Positions 8,278 through 17,335 are shown, counted from the stretch's first letter. The stretch is DNA of 48,103 bases from Cognatishimia sp. (GCA_013215215.1 JABSOU010000029.1:1-48103); one strand, 5' to 3'. Numbers and translations: made by a program. The notes: generated from the letters alone by a model not told the origin.

Positions 8278-9426
8278 ATGTCCAACGCCCCGCTCAAAGG
8301 CCTAAAGGTCGTCGAACTTGCCCGCATTCTGGCAGGCCCGTGGATTGGGCAAACGCTGGCAGACCTAGGTGCAGAGGTCATCAAGGTCGAAGCGCCCGAG
8401 GGCGATGACACAAGAAAATGGGGGCCGCCGTTCTTTGACCGCCCCAATGCGCTTGGCGGCAACGAACGGGTCGCGAGCTATTTTCACTCGGCCAATCGGG
8501 GGAAGACCTCTGTCACCTGCGATTTGAAAAACGACGAGGATCTGGCGCGGCTAAAGGCCTTGATCCGAGAGGCCGATGTTTTGGTAGAGAACTTCAAAGT
8601 CGGAGGTCTTGCGAAATATGGTTTGGACTATGACAGCCTCTGCAAGGACAACCCGCGACTGGTCTATGCGTCTCTGACGGGGTTCGGCCAAACCGGCCCG
8701 CGCGCGCAACAGGCGGGGTATGATTACCTCTTGCAAGGCATGACCGGCATTATGGATCTGACCGGAGACCCAGATGGCGACCCGCAAAAAGTGGGCGTGG
8801 CTTGGATTGATGTGTTCACGGGGCTTTACGGCGTGATTGGCATTCAAGCCGCTCTGCAAGAACGCGCGGTGTCAGGGCAGGGGCAGCACGTGGACCTGTC
8901 GCTCTTTGATACAGGGCTGGCGGTGCTTGCGAACCAAGCCTCGGCACATCTTTTGGGGGGGGCAAACCCCAAACGCATGGGCAACGCGCATCCGTCGATT
9001 GTGCCCTATCAGGTGTTTGAGGCCAGCGACGGCCATCTGGTGATCGCCTGCGGCAATGATCGCCAGTTCGCGATTTTGGTTGAGGTCCTGGGGCAGAAAG
9101 ATCTGGCGGAAGATGAGCGTTTCGCCACAAACCCTGCCCGGGTCGAGAACCGGGATATTTTGGTGCCGTTGCTCTCAGACCTCACGCGCCAGTGGAGCAA
9201 AGCCACTCTGATCGCAGCTCTCGAAGTGGCCGGTGTCCCAGGTGGCCCAATCAATTCGGTCGCCGAAGCTCTGGACGACCCGCAAACAAAAGCCCGCGGC
9301 ATGAAGATCACGCCCGAAGGATTGCCGGGCCTGCGCACGCCGCTTAGGTTTTCCCGAAGTACATTAGCCACAGACAAGGCAGCCCCGGTTTTGGGCGAAG
9401 GGGAATGGGGTTTTGAGGCGGATTAG
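8278..9426 (+). CDS. CaiB/BaiF (family III) CoA-transferase
   Basis: A 382-residue enzyme that moves CoA between carboxylic acids. ATG at 8278 follows AAGGAG. Family signs are the N-terminal 'LKGLKVVELARILAGPWIGQTLADLGAEVIKVE', 'VENFKVGGLAKYG', 'LTGFGQTGP' and the 'GVAWIDVFTG' segment, whose D178 aligns with the catalytic Asp of formyl-CoA transferase. It is divergent from dctB with a 115-bp gap. Together with a carboxylate transporter and sensor, it may activate the imported acid as its CoA thioester. The acid is unknown. Confidence 0.92.
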   Translation: MSNAPLKGLKVVELARILAGPWIGQTLADLGAEVIKVEAPEGDDTRKWGPPFFDRPNALGGNERVASYFHSANRGKTSVTCDLKNDEDLARLKALIREADVLVENFKVGGLAKYGLDYDSLCKDNPRLVYASLTGFGQTGPRAQQAGYDYLLQGMTGIMDLTGDPDGDPQKVGVAWIDVFTGLYGVIGIQAALQERAVSGQGQHVDLSLFDTGLAVLANQASAHLLGGANPKRMGNAHPSIVPYQVFEASDGHLVIACGNDRQFAILVEVLGQKDLAEDERFATNPARVENRDILVPLLSDLTRQWSKATLIAALEVAGVPGGPINSVAEALDDPQTKARGMKITPEGLPGLRTPLRFSRSTLATDKAAPVLGEGEWGFEAD

Positions 9427-9450
9427 GCCCCGGCCGGAACATGAATAGGA

Positions 9451-10680
9451 ATGAGCATTGAAATGTCGTCACCACTGTTGATCCGCAATCGCAACTATAG
9501 ACTGCTCTTTACCGCAGGCGCCCTCACCAACCTCGGCGACGGCATTGTCGCATTGGCCCTGCCGTGGCTCGCAACCCTCTTGACCCGAGAGCCCATCGCT
9601 ATTGCCGCCGTTGCTGCAGCGGGCCGGATCCCATGGCTCTTGTTTTCGCTGCCTGCAGGCGTCATCGCAGACCGCACCGACCGGCGGAAACTGATTGCCC
9701 GCGCGGACCTGTTGCGTGCCTTCATCGTCGGTGCGATCCTGATCCTTGCCCTCAGCAACCCCGGCCCGGGCGCGATCTGGGTGCTCGCAGGCCTCGCACT
9801 ATTGTTGGGATCCGCTGAAGTTCTGCGCGACAACGCGGCACAAACCATCCTGCCCGATATCGTCGCCCCCAAAGACCTTGAAGACGCCAACGGCCAGCTC
9901 TGGAGCGCCGAGCAGCTCACCGGCCAATTCATCGGCCCGCCTTTGGCTGGGCTTTTGATCGCAACCGGCATTGCCGTGCCATTTGGCCTTGATCTGGCGG
10001 TTCTGGTCTTGGCCGCAGGGCTGGTCTGGATGATCTCTTTTGCCCCGAAAGAGCCTGTGCAGACGGGGTTCATGAAAGCGCTGAAAGAAGGCATCGCCTT
10101 TATGCGCTCAGACCGTGTGTTGCTGCGGTTGGCGATCGTATTGGGGTGCGCCAATTTTCTGGCGATGCTCACGATCACGGTTCAGGTTCTTTTTGCCCAA
10201 GACGTGCTTGGCCTTAGTGCAGCGCAGTATGGCGTCATCCTTTCGGTCGCCGCAGCAGGGGCCATCGGTGGCAGCCTCTGCGCGCCATTCCTGATCCGGC
10301 ATTTGGGCACGCAGCTATGTCTGTACCTAGCCCTTGCGACTTGGGGCGCCGGCTATGGCGTGGTTGGCATCAGCCCGAACGGCATTGTCATGGCCGCAGC
10401 CCTGTTCTCGATCATGTTCGCAGCCATGGTCTGGAATGTGATCACCGTCAGCTGGCGGCAACGCCGTATACCGGCAGAACTGCTGGGACGCGTGAACAGC
10501 ATCTATCGCTTCTTCGGTTGGGGCTCGATGCCGTTGGGATCGCTAGCAGGTGGTTTGATTGTGTGGCTCGTAGAACAAGAGGCCAGCCGCGAAACCGCCC
10601 TGCGCGCGCCTTTCCTCTTTGCTGCCGTCGCAAGCGCAGCCTTGTTGATTTACGGGCTATTCCGCCTGCGTCTGGATTGA
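9451..10680 (+). CDS. MFS transporter (EntS/MFS_3-like exporter)
   Basis: A 409-residue protein with twelve predicted membrane helices. The motif between helices 2 and 3 is 'LPAGVIADRTDRRKLIARADLLRA', and the N-terminus reads 'LLIRNRNYRLLFTAGALTNLGDGIVALALPWLA', typical of the EntS-like branch of drug or siderophore exporters. Two starts are possible, 9451 or an ATG at 9463; neither has a convincing ribosome site at ideal spacing. It follows the CoA-transferase by 24 bp and could be co-transcribed. The cargo is unknown. Confidence 0.88.
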   Translation: MSIEMSSPLLIRNRNYRLLFTAGALTNLGDGIVALALPWLATLLTREPIAIAAVAAAGRIPWLLFSLPAGVIADRTDRRKLIARADLLRAFIVGAILILALSNPGPGAIWVLAGLALLLGSAEVLRDNAAQTILPDIVAPKDLEDANGQLWSAEQLTGQFIGPPLAGLLIATGIAVPFGLDLAVLVLAAGLVWMISFAPKEPVQTGFMKALKEGIAFMRSDRVLLRLAIVLGCANFLAMLTITVQVLFAQDVLGLSAAQYGVILSVAAAGAIGGSLCAPFLIRHLGTQLCLYLALATWGAGYGVVGISPNGIVMAAALFSIMFAAMVWNVITVSWRQRRIPAELLGRVNSIYRFFGWGSMPLGSLAGGLIVWLVEQEASRETALRAPFLFAAVASAALLIYGLFRLRLD

Positions 10681-10890
10681 CACAGCTCTGGATTTTCGCG
10701 GGCTCCATAGTTGAGCAACCCATCCCGCTCTCGTACATCAGCCTCACGCTCACTGTCTGCGCGATGGAGATTTTATGTCTAGCCAAGAGCCCCGGCTCTA
10801 AGGTCCGCAAAAGGCGGGCCCTGAACCCAAAGCCTTCCGCGCGCGATGCCGGGAGGTTTTTCGGCTGACCTAAACTCAAGAGACAATCCA

Positions 10891-11148
10891 GTGAATATCT
10901 CAAAACACGAACAGCGTGTTTTGCATGCTTTGGCGCAGGGTGGAGCGATCCACTATGACCGGCTGTCAAACGGCAAAATACATGCTGTCAGATGCTTTAA
11001 CCGCGACGGTCATGTGCTGACAAATTGCAGCCTGGCCACCTTTGATCGCCTCAAAAAACGTCGGTTGATCAGATCGACGCGCGGCCAACCCTTTCGCATC
11101 ACCCATTTGGGTCTGCGATCGGTCAATGCGCAACTCGACAATCGATAG
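10891..11148 (+). CDS. yjhX: YjhX-family protein
   Basis: An 85-residue protein with a GTG start and AAGAG 10 bases upstream. It has the length and pattern of the YjhX (UPF0386) family: 'ISKHEQRVLHALAQGGAI' at the start, 'VRCFNRDGHVLTNCSLATFDRLKKRRLI' in the middle and 'GQPFRITHLGLRSVNAQLDNR' at the end. E. coli YjhX is described as the toxin of a pair with the acetyltransferase YjhQ; here no acetyltransferase is adjacent, so it may have another role. A 45-base upstream extension of the frame is not needed to match the family. A terminator follows. Confidence 0.85.
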   Translation: MNISKHEQRVLHALAQGGAIHYDRLSNGKIHAVRCFNRDGHVLTNCSLATFDRLKKRRLIRSTRGQPFRITHLGLRSVNAQLDNR

Positions 11149-11154
11149 GTGGGA

Positions 11155-11185
11155 AACCCCGGGATTTTTCTCGGGGTTCTTTCAT
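11155..11185 (+). terminator. Terminator between yjhX and the NIPSNAP-like gene
   Basis: Stem AACCCCG (11155-11161) with CGGGGTT (11172-11178), then CTTTCATTT. It lies exactly between two converging genes and may work in both directions. Confidence 0.7.
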
Positions 11186-11518
11186 TTAGAAATCCGCGAC
11201 AGCACCCGCGTCGCCTTCAAGCACCGGGCGCATGAAATAGCGATCATAGCGTTTGATACAGCCGGTTTTCTCTGCAAACGCAAAGGCGGCCACGCAATCT
11301 GGGTCGGTTTTGATCTTTTCGCGGTACTCTTCGTAGGCCGCGAGGGATGGGAAAGAGAAGGCCGCTGTTGCCAAATCATTCGGCCCCTCGTGAGGCAGGA
11401 AATACCCGTGATGCTGCCCGCCGTATTTCTCGACCAGCGCGATCCAGCTTTTGCCATAGGCCTCAAAAGCCGCCACTTGAGACGGGTCGATTTGGTAAGA
11501 GAGATAGCAGGTTATCAT
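11186..11518 (-). CDS. NIPSNAP-like / ferredoxin-like barrel protein
   Basis: A 110-residue protein with the start chosen at 'MITCYLSYQIDP' because AAGAGG lies 6 bases before it. The pattern resembles NIPSNAP dimeric alpha-beta barrel proteins: 'YQIDPSQVAAFEAYGKSWIALVEKYGGQHHGYFLPHEG', then 'SFPSLAAYEEYREKIKTDPDCVAAFAFAEKTGCI', ending 'YDRYFMRPVL'. The biochemical role of this family is not established. It is divergent from choline-sulfatase, with 170 bp between. Confidence 0.8.
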   Translation of the reverse strand: MITCYLSYQIDPSQVAAFEAYGKSWIALVEKYGGQHHGYFLPHEGPNDLATAAFSFPSLAAYEEYREKIKTDPDCVAAFAFAEKTGCIKRYDRYFMRPVLEGDAGAVADF

Positions 11519-11688
11519 TGAAGCCTCTTGGTTTGCGGTCGCACATAGATTTGCGCCGTGCAGTCCGCCCGTCAATCGGCGATCTGTGATGGAAAGCGTC
11601 ACGATCCGTGATCTTCGAATTTGGTCGCAAACAGGCTATCCAATTCGACCCTATTGCCACTAGTCTCGCCTTAAGTAAGGGGGCGCAT

Positions 11689-13197
11689 ATGACACAACCG
11701 AATATTCTGATTTTCATGGTGGACCAACTGAATGGAACCCTGTTCCCTGATGGCCCCGCCGAGTGGCTCCATTCCCCCAATCTTCGCAAACTTGCCGAGC
11801 GCTCCACGCGGTTTACCACGACCTACACGGCCAGCCCGCTCTGTGCACCGGGCCGCGCAAGTTTCATGTCTGGTCAATTGCCCAGCCAAACCGGCGTCTA
11901 TGACAATGCGGCCGAGTTCGCCTCTGACATCCCGACCTATGCCCACCATCTGCGCCGCGCGGGCTATTACACCTGCCTATCGGGCAAGATGCATTTCGTC
12001 GGTCCAGACCAGCTGCACGGCTTTGAAAGCCGTTTGACCACCGACATCTACCCGCCCGATTTCGGCTGGACTCCCGATTACCGCAAACCCGGCGAGCGCA
12101 TCGATTGGTGGTATCACAACATGGGCTCGGTCACCGGTGCGGGCGTGGCCGAGATCACCAACCAGATGGAATATGACGACGAGGTTGCCTTTCACGCCAC
12201 GCAAAAGATCTATGATCTGGCACGCGGCAAAGACGACCGCCCCTGGTGCTTGACCGTCAGTTTTACCCACCCGCACGACCCCTATGTGGCGCGCAAGAAG
12301 TACTGGGATCTTTATGAAGACTGCAAACACCTGCTGCCCGAGGTCGCAGACCTTGGCTATGACAACCAGGACGCCCATTCCAAGCGCATCTTTGACGCCA
12401 ATGACTGGCGCAACTTCGACATTTCTGAAGAGGACATCAAAACATCCCGCCGCGCCTATTTCGCCAATATCTCTTACCTCGACGACAAGATCGGCGAAGT
12501 CATGGAAGCGCTCGAAGGCACGCGCCAAGAGGCGATTATCCTCTTTGTCTCGGATCACGGAGACATGCTGGGCGAACGCGGCCTCTGGTTCAAAATGTGC
12601 TTCTATGAGGGCTCAGCCCGCGTGCCGCTGATGGTCTCGGCCCCCTCGATGGAACCGGGTCGCGTCGACACGCCTGTCTCGACAATAGATGTTTGCCCAA
12701 CGCTTTGTGATCTGGCTGGGGTCTCGATGGACGAGGTCATGCCTTGGACCACTGGCGAAAGCCTTGTTCATCTGGGTCAGGGCGGAGAGCGGTCAACCCC
12801 TGTTGCCATGGAATACGCGGCCGAGGCCTCCTACGCGCCGCTGGTCTCGCTGCGCTATGGGCCGTGGAAGTACAATCGCTGCGCCTTGGATCCGGATCAG
12901 CTTTACCATCTGGATGACGACCCGCATGAGTTGACCAATCTGGCCGATGATCCTGCTCATCAAGGAACGCTGAATTCCTTGCGTGCAAAATCAGAAGCCC
13001 GTTGGGACTTGGAGACATTCGATTCAGACGTGCGCGCCAGCCAAGCCCGGCGCTGGGTGGTCTATGAGGCTTTGCGTCAGGGTGGATATTTCCCATGGGA
13101 TTACCAGCCACTGCAGAAAGCCAGCGAGCGCTACATGCGCAACCACATGGACCTTAATGTGGTCGAGGAAAACGCAAGGTTCCCGCGCGGGGAATAG
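11689..13197 (+). CDS. betC: Choline-sulfatase
   Basis: A 502-residue type I sulfatase that hydrolyses choline-O-sulfate to choline and sulfate, giving a precursor of glycine betaine. The start is the ATG after AAGGGGG. The N-terminus 'PNILIFMVDQLNGTLFP' includes metal ligand D12. C52 in 'SPLCAPGRASFMSGQ' is the residue converted to formylglycine (CxPxR). 'GKMHFVGPDQLHGFE', 'FVSDHGDMLGERGLW' and the C-terminal 'YMRNHMDLNVVEENARFPR' are characteristic of the choline-sulfatase branch and its C-terminal domain. No signal peptide is seen, so it is cytosolic. betA/betB and a choline transporter are not in the window. Confidence 0.93.
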   Translation: MTQPNILIFMVDQLNGTLFPDGPAEWLHSPNLRKLAERSTRFTTTYTASPLCAPGRASFMSGQLPSQTGVYDNAAEFASDIPTYAHHLRRAGYYTCLSGKMHFVGPDQLHGFESRLTTDIYPPDFGWTPDYRKPGERIDWWYHNMGSVTGAGVAEITNQMEYDDEVAFHATQKIYDLARGKDDRPWCLTVSFTHPHDPYVARKKYWDLYEDCKHLLPEVADLGYDNQDAHSKRIFDANDWRNFDISEEDIKTSRRAYFANISYLDDKIGEVMEALEGTRQEAIILFVSDHGDMLGERGLWFKMCFYEGSARVPLMVSAPSMEPGRVDTPVSTIDVCPTLCDLAGVSMDEVMPWTTGESLVHLGQGGERSTPVAMEYAAEASYAPLVSLRYGPWKYNRCALDPDQLYHLDDDPHELTNLADDPAHQGTLNSLRAKSEARWDLETFDSDVRASQARRWVVYEALRQGGYFPWDYQPLQKASERYMRNHMDLNVVEENARFPRGE

Positions 13198-13243
13198 ACT
13201 TCTGCGTCACAACCTGATCTAAACAATGCGTCAGCCGACGATC

Positions 13244-13987
13244 TTACATCGCCCGCGCCGGAATACCGGCCGCGACCAGCGCATTGCGGCAGTCCTGCGG
13301 GGTGTAGTCTGTGAAGTGAAAGATGCTCGACACCCCAACCGCATTGATGTTCGCGTTTTGAATCAGATCCACGCAGTCGGCGGGTTTTGAGACACCACCG
13401 GCGTAGATCACCGGTTTCTCTATTTTGGCAGTCAGCTCGGTCGCGAGGGACAGGTTCGGACCTTCCATTGTGCCTTCTTTGGCCACATCGCAGATCAGGA
13501 ACTCACCCACGTCGCAGTCGTGCATCATCGCGATGTGGTCTGGAACGGTTACCTCAGAACTCAAGTTGGGATTATAGAGTTTTGCGGCCGCATCTACATC
13601 AATGCTGATCACAATGCATTGCGCGCCAAAGACCTTTACGGCTTCTTTGATGAACGCTGTGTCGGTGATGCTTGAGGTGTTGATAGACACTTTGTCAGCC
13701 CCGGCTTCGAGCAGCTCTTCGATCTGGTAACAGGTCTTGATGCCTCCACCGATGGTGAGGGGCATAAAGCAATCCTGGCTGATTTCCTGCACCAGCCATT
13801 TGTCCATGCTGCGGGATTGTTTGGAGGCGTCTATGTCGAGGATCACCATTTCGTCCACATTGCGCGTCTCATAGGTGCGCATGACGGTGATTGGGCTGCC
13901 AAGGCCCCGGCGGGTTTTGAAATTGATGGTTTTCAGAACCGAAAACCCGTCGATCAGGACAATAGGGATGATGCGGTGCTTTAGCAT
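13244..13987 (-). CDS. HisF-like synthase subunit for sugar amidination
   Basis: A 247-residue TIM barrel of the HisF family. The active-site aspartates are retained ('IPIVLIDGF' near residue 13 and 'IVISIDVDAAAK') along with the phosphate-binding loops ('LTIGGGIKT', 'IYAGGVSKP'). It overlaps a HisH-like gene by 7 bp, which in turn follows a PP-loop amidotransferase gene. This trio is the WbpG-HisH2-HisF2 (PseA) type arrangement, in which HisH makes ammonia and HisF channels it for amidation of a surface sugar. Histidine synthesis is unlikely because no other his gene is present. It is the last gene of the minus-strand glycan operon. Confidence 0.85.
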   Translation of the reverse strand: MLKHRIIPIVLIDGFSVLKTINFKTRRGLGSPITVMRTYETRNVDEMVILDIDASKQSRSMDKWLVQEISQDCFMPLTIGGGIKTCYQIEELLEAGADKVSINTSSITDTAFIKEAVKVFGAQCIVISIDVDAAAKLYNPNLSSEVTVPDHIAMMHDCDVGEFLICDVAKEGTMEGPNLSLATELTAKIEKPVIYAGGVSKPADCVDLIQNANINAVGVSSIFHFTDYTPQDCRNALVAAGIPARAM

Positions 13988-14580
13988 TTCAGGAAGTTTT
14001 CCACGAATTTGATGCCTGCGCCCTGGCTTTTTTCCGGGTGGAACTGTGCGCCCCGAATATTACCTTTTTCGACATAGGCGGTGAACTCGCCGCCGTAGTC
14101 AAAAGAGAATGCGGTACAGTCTTCTTCGAGATCAAAGAAATAGCTGTGCACAAAATAGAAATCATCCTCGGCACCGATGCCCTCAAACAGGGCGGCGCCA
14201 TCGTGATTGATATTGTTCCAGCCGATGTGGGGCAGGGGGAGGCTATCCGAGGGCGTCATGCGTTTGACGGTGCCTTGTATGTGGCCCAGCCCGGTCGCGC
14301 GTTGCACTTCTTCGCCATGATCAGCCAAAAGCTGCATCCCAAGGCAGATGCCCAGATAGGGGCGATCCTCGGCGAGATAGCTTTGCAGGGAAGGCTTCAG
14401 GCCGCTGTTTTCAAGGCGGGTGGCGGCTTCGGCGAAAGAGCCGACGCCCGGAAAGATCACCTTGTCCACGCGGGCAAGGTCGGCGGCGGATTCCACCGAA
14501 AGGTAAGTCACTTTCAGCTTATTCAGCAGTTTATAGATACTGCCGATATTGCCGACACCAATGTCTACCACGCCAATCAT
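13981..14580 (-). CDS. HisH-like glutamine amidotransferase for sugar amidination
   Basis: A 199-residue class I glutamine amidotransferase with nucleophile C79 in 'PYLGICLGMQLL' and the His-Glu pair in 'GAQFHPEKSQGAG' near the end. It should release ammonia from glutamine and pass it through its HisF-like partner, the next gene. It starts 3 bases after the PP-loop gene. By comparison with Pseudomonas wbp and Campylobacter pse loci, this supports formation of an acetamidino group on a nonulosonic acid or related sugar. Confidence 0.87.
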   Translation of the reverse strand: MIGVVDIGVGNIGSIYKLLNKLKVTYLSVESAADLARVDKVIFPGVGSFAEAATRLENSGLKPSLQSYLAEDRPYLGICLGMQLLADHGEEVQRATGLGHIQGTVKRMTPSDSLPLPHIGWNNINHDGAALFEGIGAEDDFYFVHSYFFDLEEDCTAFSFDYGGEFTAYVEKGNIRGAQFHPEKSQGAGIKFVENFLKC

Positions 14581-14583
14581 GCG

Positions 14584-15735
14584 TTACGCCTCGATCGGTT
14601 GCGGTCTGAAACGCGGAATAAGGTTGCCCTCATTGTCCTTCAGCAATTTTCCCGTCGACATGTCGCGCTCAAAGATCATTTTGTTGGTGAAAGAGTCGAG
14701 GTTATCCAGGAACTCTTGTTCCGTGATGTTCAGATACTCCAGGAAATCCGGTGTGTATTTCCAAGGAACCTTACCCTCGGTCGTTTGCGCGAGTTTCTCG
14801 ATGGCCTCATTGCGAGACATGCGTCCTGCGCGGATCTCGATGCAAAGCTGGTCCGTCGCGCGACCATAGCCATATTTGATATACTTCATGTAGTCGTGAA
14901 GCCCACCGATCCATTTACAATCAAGGTTTTCGATATCGTTATAGGCGCCTTCGACAGGTCCATCTGGATTCTTGTTCCAGCCCAGCGACAGGCACAGGTC
15001 TGTGTTCCGTTTACTGTCCCATTTTTCGAAATAGCCAAGGAACAAGCCGGTCACGCCAACGCGGCGAATGTCCTCGTCAGAAGGATAATGTAGCGTCTTG
15101 ATGTCATTGAGGTCGATACCATCATGCACGACGTCGCTAAGACGGTGGCCACTCATCTGGAATTGCTCGAGCCAGTTGCGATCAAGGAAGTTGTTTTCCT
15201 TGTGGGTTGCAGGGCCGCCATATTCAAACTGAGAGTTCTCGCCCCAGATCAACAAGGGAATATTGTAGTTCACCGCAACGCGCGCGGGGACAGTAAAGAT
15301 GCCGATATGTTCGGGCCAGCAACAATCGCCAAGCTTGAAAAAGCCGATCCGCACCAATTCACGATAGGTCTTGCGGTTGCCCGAGACCTGCAAAAGATCA
15401 AAGCCCTGATCGCGCAAGAACGTCAGGTTCTTTGCGCCCACCTCGGTTAGTTCACAGGGCGTATGGGTAACACAAAGCGGGGTCATGCCGTATTTGTCGC
15501 GCATGGTGATCGCTTGATAGCAGCTGTCTTTGCCACCACTAACCGGAATGATGCAGTCATAGTTCGTGCCATCGCCACGATAGCGATCAAGGATCTCGCG
15601 GAATTCTCTTTCGCGTGCGTCCCAGTCGATTTCAGCATGCTTCACGCTGGCGCTACGGCAGGCATCACATACGCCGTCCTCAAACACCTGTTCAGGACGT
15701 GTGGCTGGCATAATGCAATTGCTGCAATAGATCAT
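14584..15735 (-). CDS. N-acetyl sugar amidotransferase (WbpG/PseA family)
   Basis: A 383-residue PP-loop enzyme. An N-terminal zinc-finger-like set of cysteines ('YCSNCIMPATRPEQ' C4/C7, 'CDACRS' C23/C26) precedes the ATP-binding 'IPVSGGKDSCYQ' (SGGKDS at 66-71). 'THTPCELTEVGAKNLTFL' and 'LLIWGENSQFEYGGP' match the family that converts an acetamido into an acetamidino group using ammonia from HisH/HisF. In Campylobacter, PseA is required for the acetamidino form of pseudaminic acid, and the Pse genes just upstream make that the likely target here. A 133-bp gap separates it from the preceding gene. Confidence 0.88.
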   Translation of the reverse strand: MIYCSNCIMPATRPEQVFEDGVCDACRSASVKHAEIDWDAREREFREILDRYRGDGTNYDCIIPVSGGKDSCYQAITMRDKYGMTPLCVTHTPCELTEVGAKNLTFLRDQGFDLLQVSGNRKTYRELVRIGFFKLGDCCWPEHIGIFTVPARVAVNYNIPLLIWGENSQFEYGGPATHKENNFLDRNWLEQFQMSGHRLSDVVHDGIDLNDIKTLHYPSDEDIRRVGVTGLFLGYFEKWDSKRNTDLCLSLGWNKNPDGPVEGAYNDIENLDCKWIGGLHDYMKYIKYGYGRATDQLCIEIRAGRMSRNEAIEKLAQTTEGKVPWKYTPDFLEYLNITEQEFLDNLDSFTNKMIFERDMSTGKLLKDNEGNLIPRFRPQPIEA

Positions 15736-15868
15736 TTGGCTACTCCACTTAGTCGAGACATACCCGTCATCACTTCACGTTCTCCTGGAAGCGACATACA
15801 AATTTATGCAACCTCTATTGCATCAAATGAGGTTGAGCTAGTCGGAATTTCGCGATGTTTGTAAGTCC

Positions 15869-17335
15869 TTAGGCGTCACGAAAAGCGTAGTCTGTTTCTC
15901 CTGTGAGCAGACCCCAAAGCGTTTGTGCAACGCCCTCGGTGTTTTCCTCGTCATTAAAGTCGTCCATCATTGCTACGTAGTGGCGGTCTACGACCCCCGT
16001 ATGAGACCGCGCTAGCAATGACCCCGTGGCTTGCTGCAGGGCTTCGTGGTCAATCTCGGTGGAAACAATTTCGTCGTATGTCACATTTTCGGTGAACTCC
16101 ACGACACCCGGCAGTTTACGGTACCACGCATTGCCAAAGATCAGAGAAGGCGTTCCACAGCTAATGGCTTCCCAGCCTGCCGTCCCAGTCACGGTCGCCA
16201 CGAATTTAGCGGCACCGGAAAGCGCATATGTGTCCGCCCAGCTCGGCAGGATCGTCACCTTAGGAATGCGTTTAAGGCGGTGGAAGAACAGTGGCCCACG
16301 CATATAAGCGCCCTGCTTTGGGTTCTCTTTCACAAGGATACGCACACCTTCTGGGAGCAGTTCCGACAAACGTTCAATCGCATAGGCTTGATCTCTGAAC
16401 CGATCCCCAAGAGCCGACGTTGTCATTTCAGGCTGCATGTGCAGGGGGAAGTAAACAAAATCGCCGCTAAGATCGACTTTCTGATCCTCAAAGGTTGCCA
16501 TGTGATCAAAGAATTCAAAGGCATCTGTGTGGAAGAAATCCGCAAATGGGTCGCGCCACTTTGGGAATTCGCCATAAATCCGCTGCATATGCGACAGGAC
16601 TCTCCAAAGGTAGAACGGATTGAAGGCCTGAAGCGGACGCTTCAGCGCCAAAAAGGTCATCAGCTGCGCTATGGCTTTCAGCGTAATGCGACCGCCTTCT
16701 TCACGCTCTTGCTTGATCCCCTTCATATAGAAAAGATCCGGCTTTGATCCTTTCTCGATCGGGAAAGGCACGTCGCCTTCCTGTGCGTGGAAGCTGCCGT
16801 TGTAGACAGGGTCCGACATGGAGTGGAACACGTTTGGGAACAATGATTGCGTCAGGATGGTGATTTTGAGACCGAGCGTCTGCGCCACCTGGTAAAGTGC
16901 GGTGTCATAGGCCAAATGGGGCACGTTGAAAAACAGGCAATGGGTCGCGCCGCTTTCCTTGACCTTATGCGCCATCGTGTCGACGAGGATATGGTGGTAG
17001 TCGTGAAAATCCTGCTGGTTCTCCAGCTTGTGGGATTTGTACTTATAACGATCAGAGGTGCGGTTCATGTGATCCGCGAAGACATCCCTGAGGCGGAAAT
17101 ACTCGGGGCTCTGGATGAAATCCCGCGCATCGCCAGAATAGGTGTTGTCCTCCATCAAATGGCCGGTCGTGCCATAAGTGGCCTTCATGCGCGACATGCT
17201 CGAGCCTTTAAAAGGCGCGTTTTTGTCGCCGAGTTGCAGCACAACTTCCATCTGATCGCCCGCAATAGATTTCAGGCGGTCAAGCATACGAATGTTGTTC
17301 TTTGAGGTCGCAATGACAGCGAGCTTGATGGTCAT
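15869..17335 (-). CDS. Capsule-type polysaccharide protein, candidate nonulosonic acid transferase
   Basis: A 488-residue protein resembling the surface-carbohydrate and capsule biosynthesis group related to KpsC/KpsS-like Kdo transferases. The C-terminal half carries the recognisable part: 'VYFPLHMQPEMTTSALG', 'ILVKENPKQG' and 'SGAAKFVATVTGTAGWEAISCGTPSLIFGNAWY', a nucleotide-sugar-type binding end. The N-terminal half ('MTIKLAVIATSKNNIRMLDRL') looks like a Rossmann start. No signal peptide or membrane segment is seen. It overlaps pseI by 4 bp (ATGA) and so is made with the pseudaminic-acid enzymes. I infer that it transfers the CMP-activated sugar to a glycan; this is not proven. Confidence 0.7.
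   Translation of the reverse strand: MTIKLAVIATSKNNIRMLDRLKSIAGDQMEVVLQLGDKNAPFKGSSMSRMKATYGTTGHLMEDNTYSGDARDFIQSPEYFRLRDVFADHMNRTSDRYKYKSHKLENQQDFHDYHHILVDTMAHKVKESGATHCLFFNVPHLAYDTALYQVAQTLGLKITILTQSLFPNVFHSMSDPVYNGSFHAQEGDVPFPIEKGSKPDLFYMKGIKQEREEGGRITLKAIAQLMTFLALKRPLQAFNPFYLWRVLSHMQRIYGEFPKWRDPFADFFHTDAFEFFDHMATFEDQKVDLSGDFVYFPLHMQPEMTTSALGDRFRDQAYAIERLSELLPEGVRILVKENPKQGAYMRGPLFFHRLKRIPKVTILPSWADTYALSGAAKFVATVTGTAGWEAISCGTPSLIFGNAWYRKLPGVVEFTENVTYDEIVSTEIDHEALQQATGSLLARSHTGVVDRHYVAMMDDFNDEENTEGVAQTLWGLLTGETDYAFRDA

Noticed and set aside
8163..8462. A 100-codon N-terminal extension of DctB
   Set aside because: It overlaps the CoA-transferase start antisense and lacks a membrane sensor pattern; the TTG at 8162 has a strong ribosome site directly before the first membrane helix.
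10786..10799. Palindrome AGAGCC-CC-GGCTCT after the MFS gene
   Set aside because: Not followed by a T-run and too short to call a terminator; could be a weak hairpin only.
13244..14580. HisF/HisH as histidine biosynthesis genes
   Set aside because: No other his gene is nearby, and the pair is coupled to a sugar amidotransferase of the WbpG/PseA family in a glycan operon.
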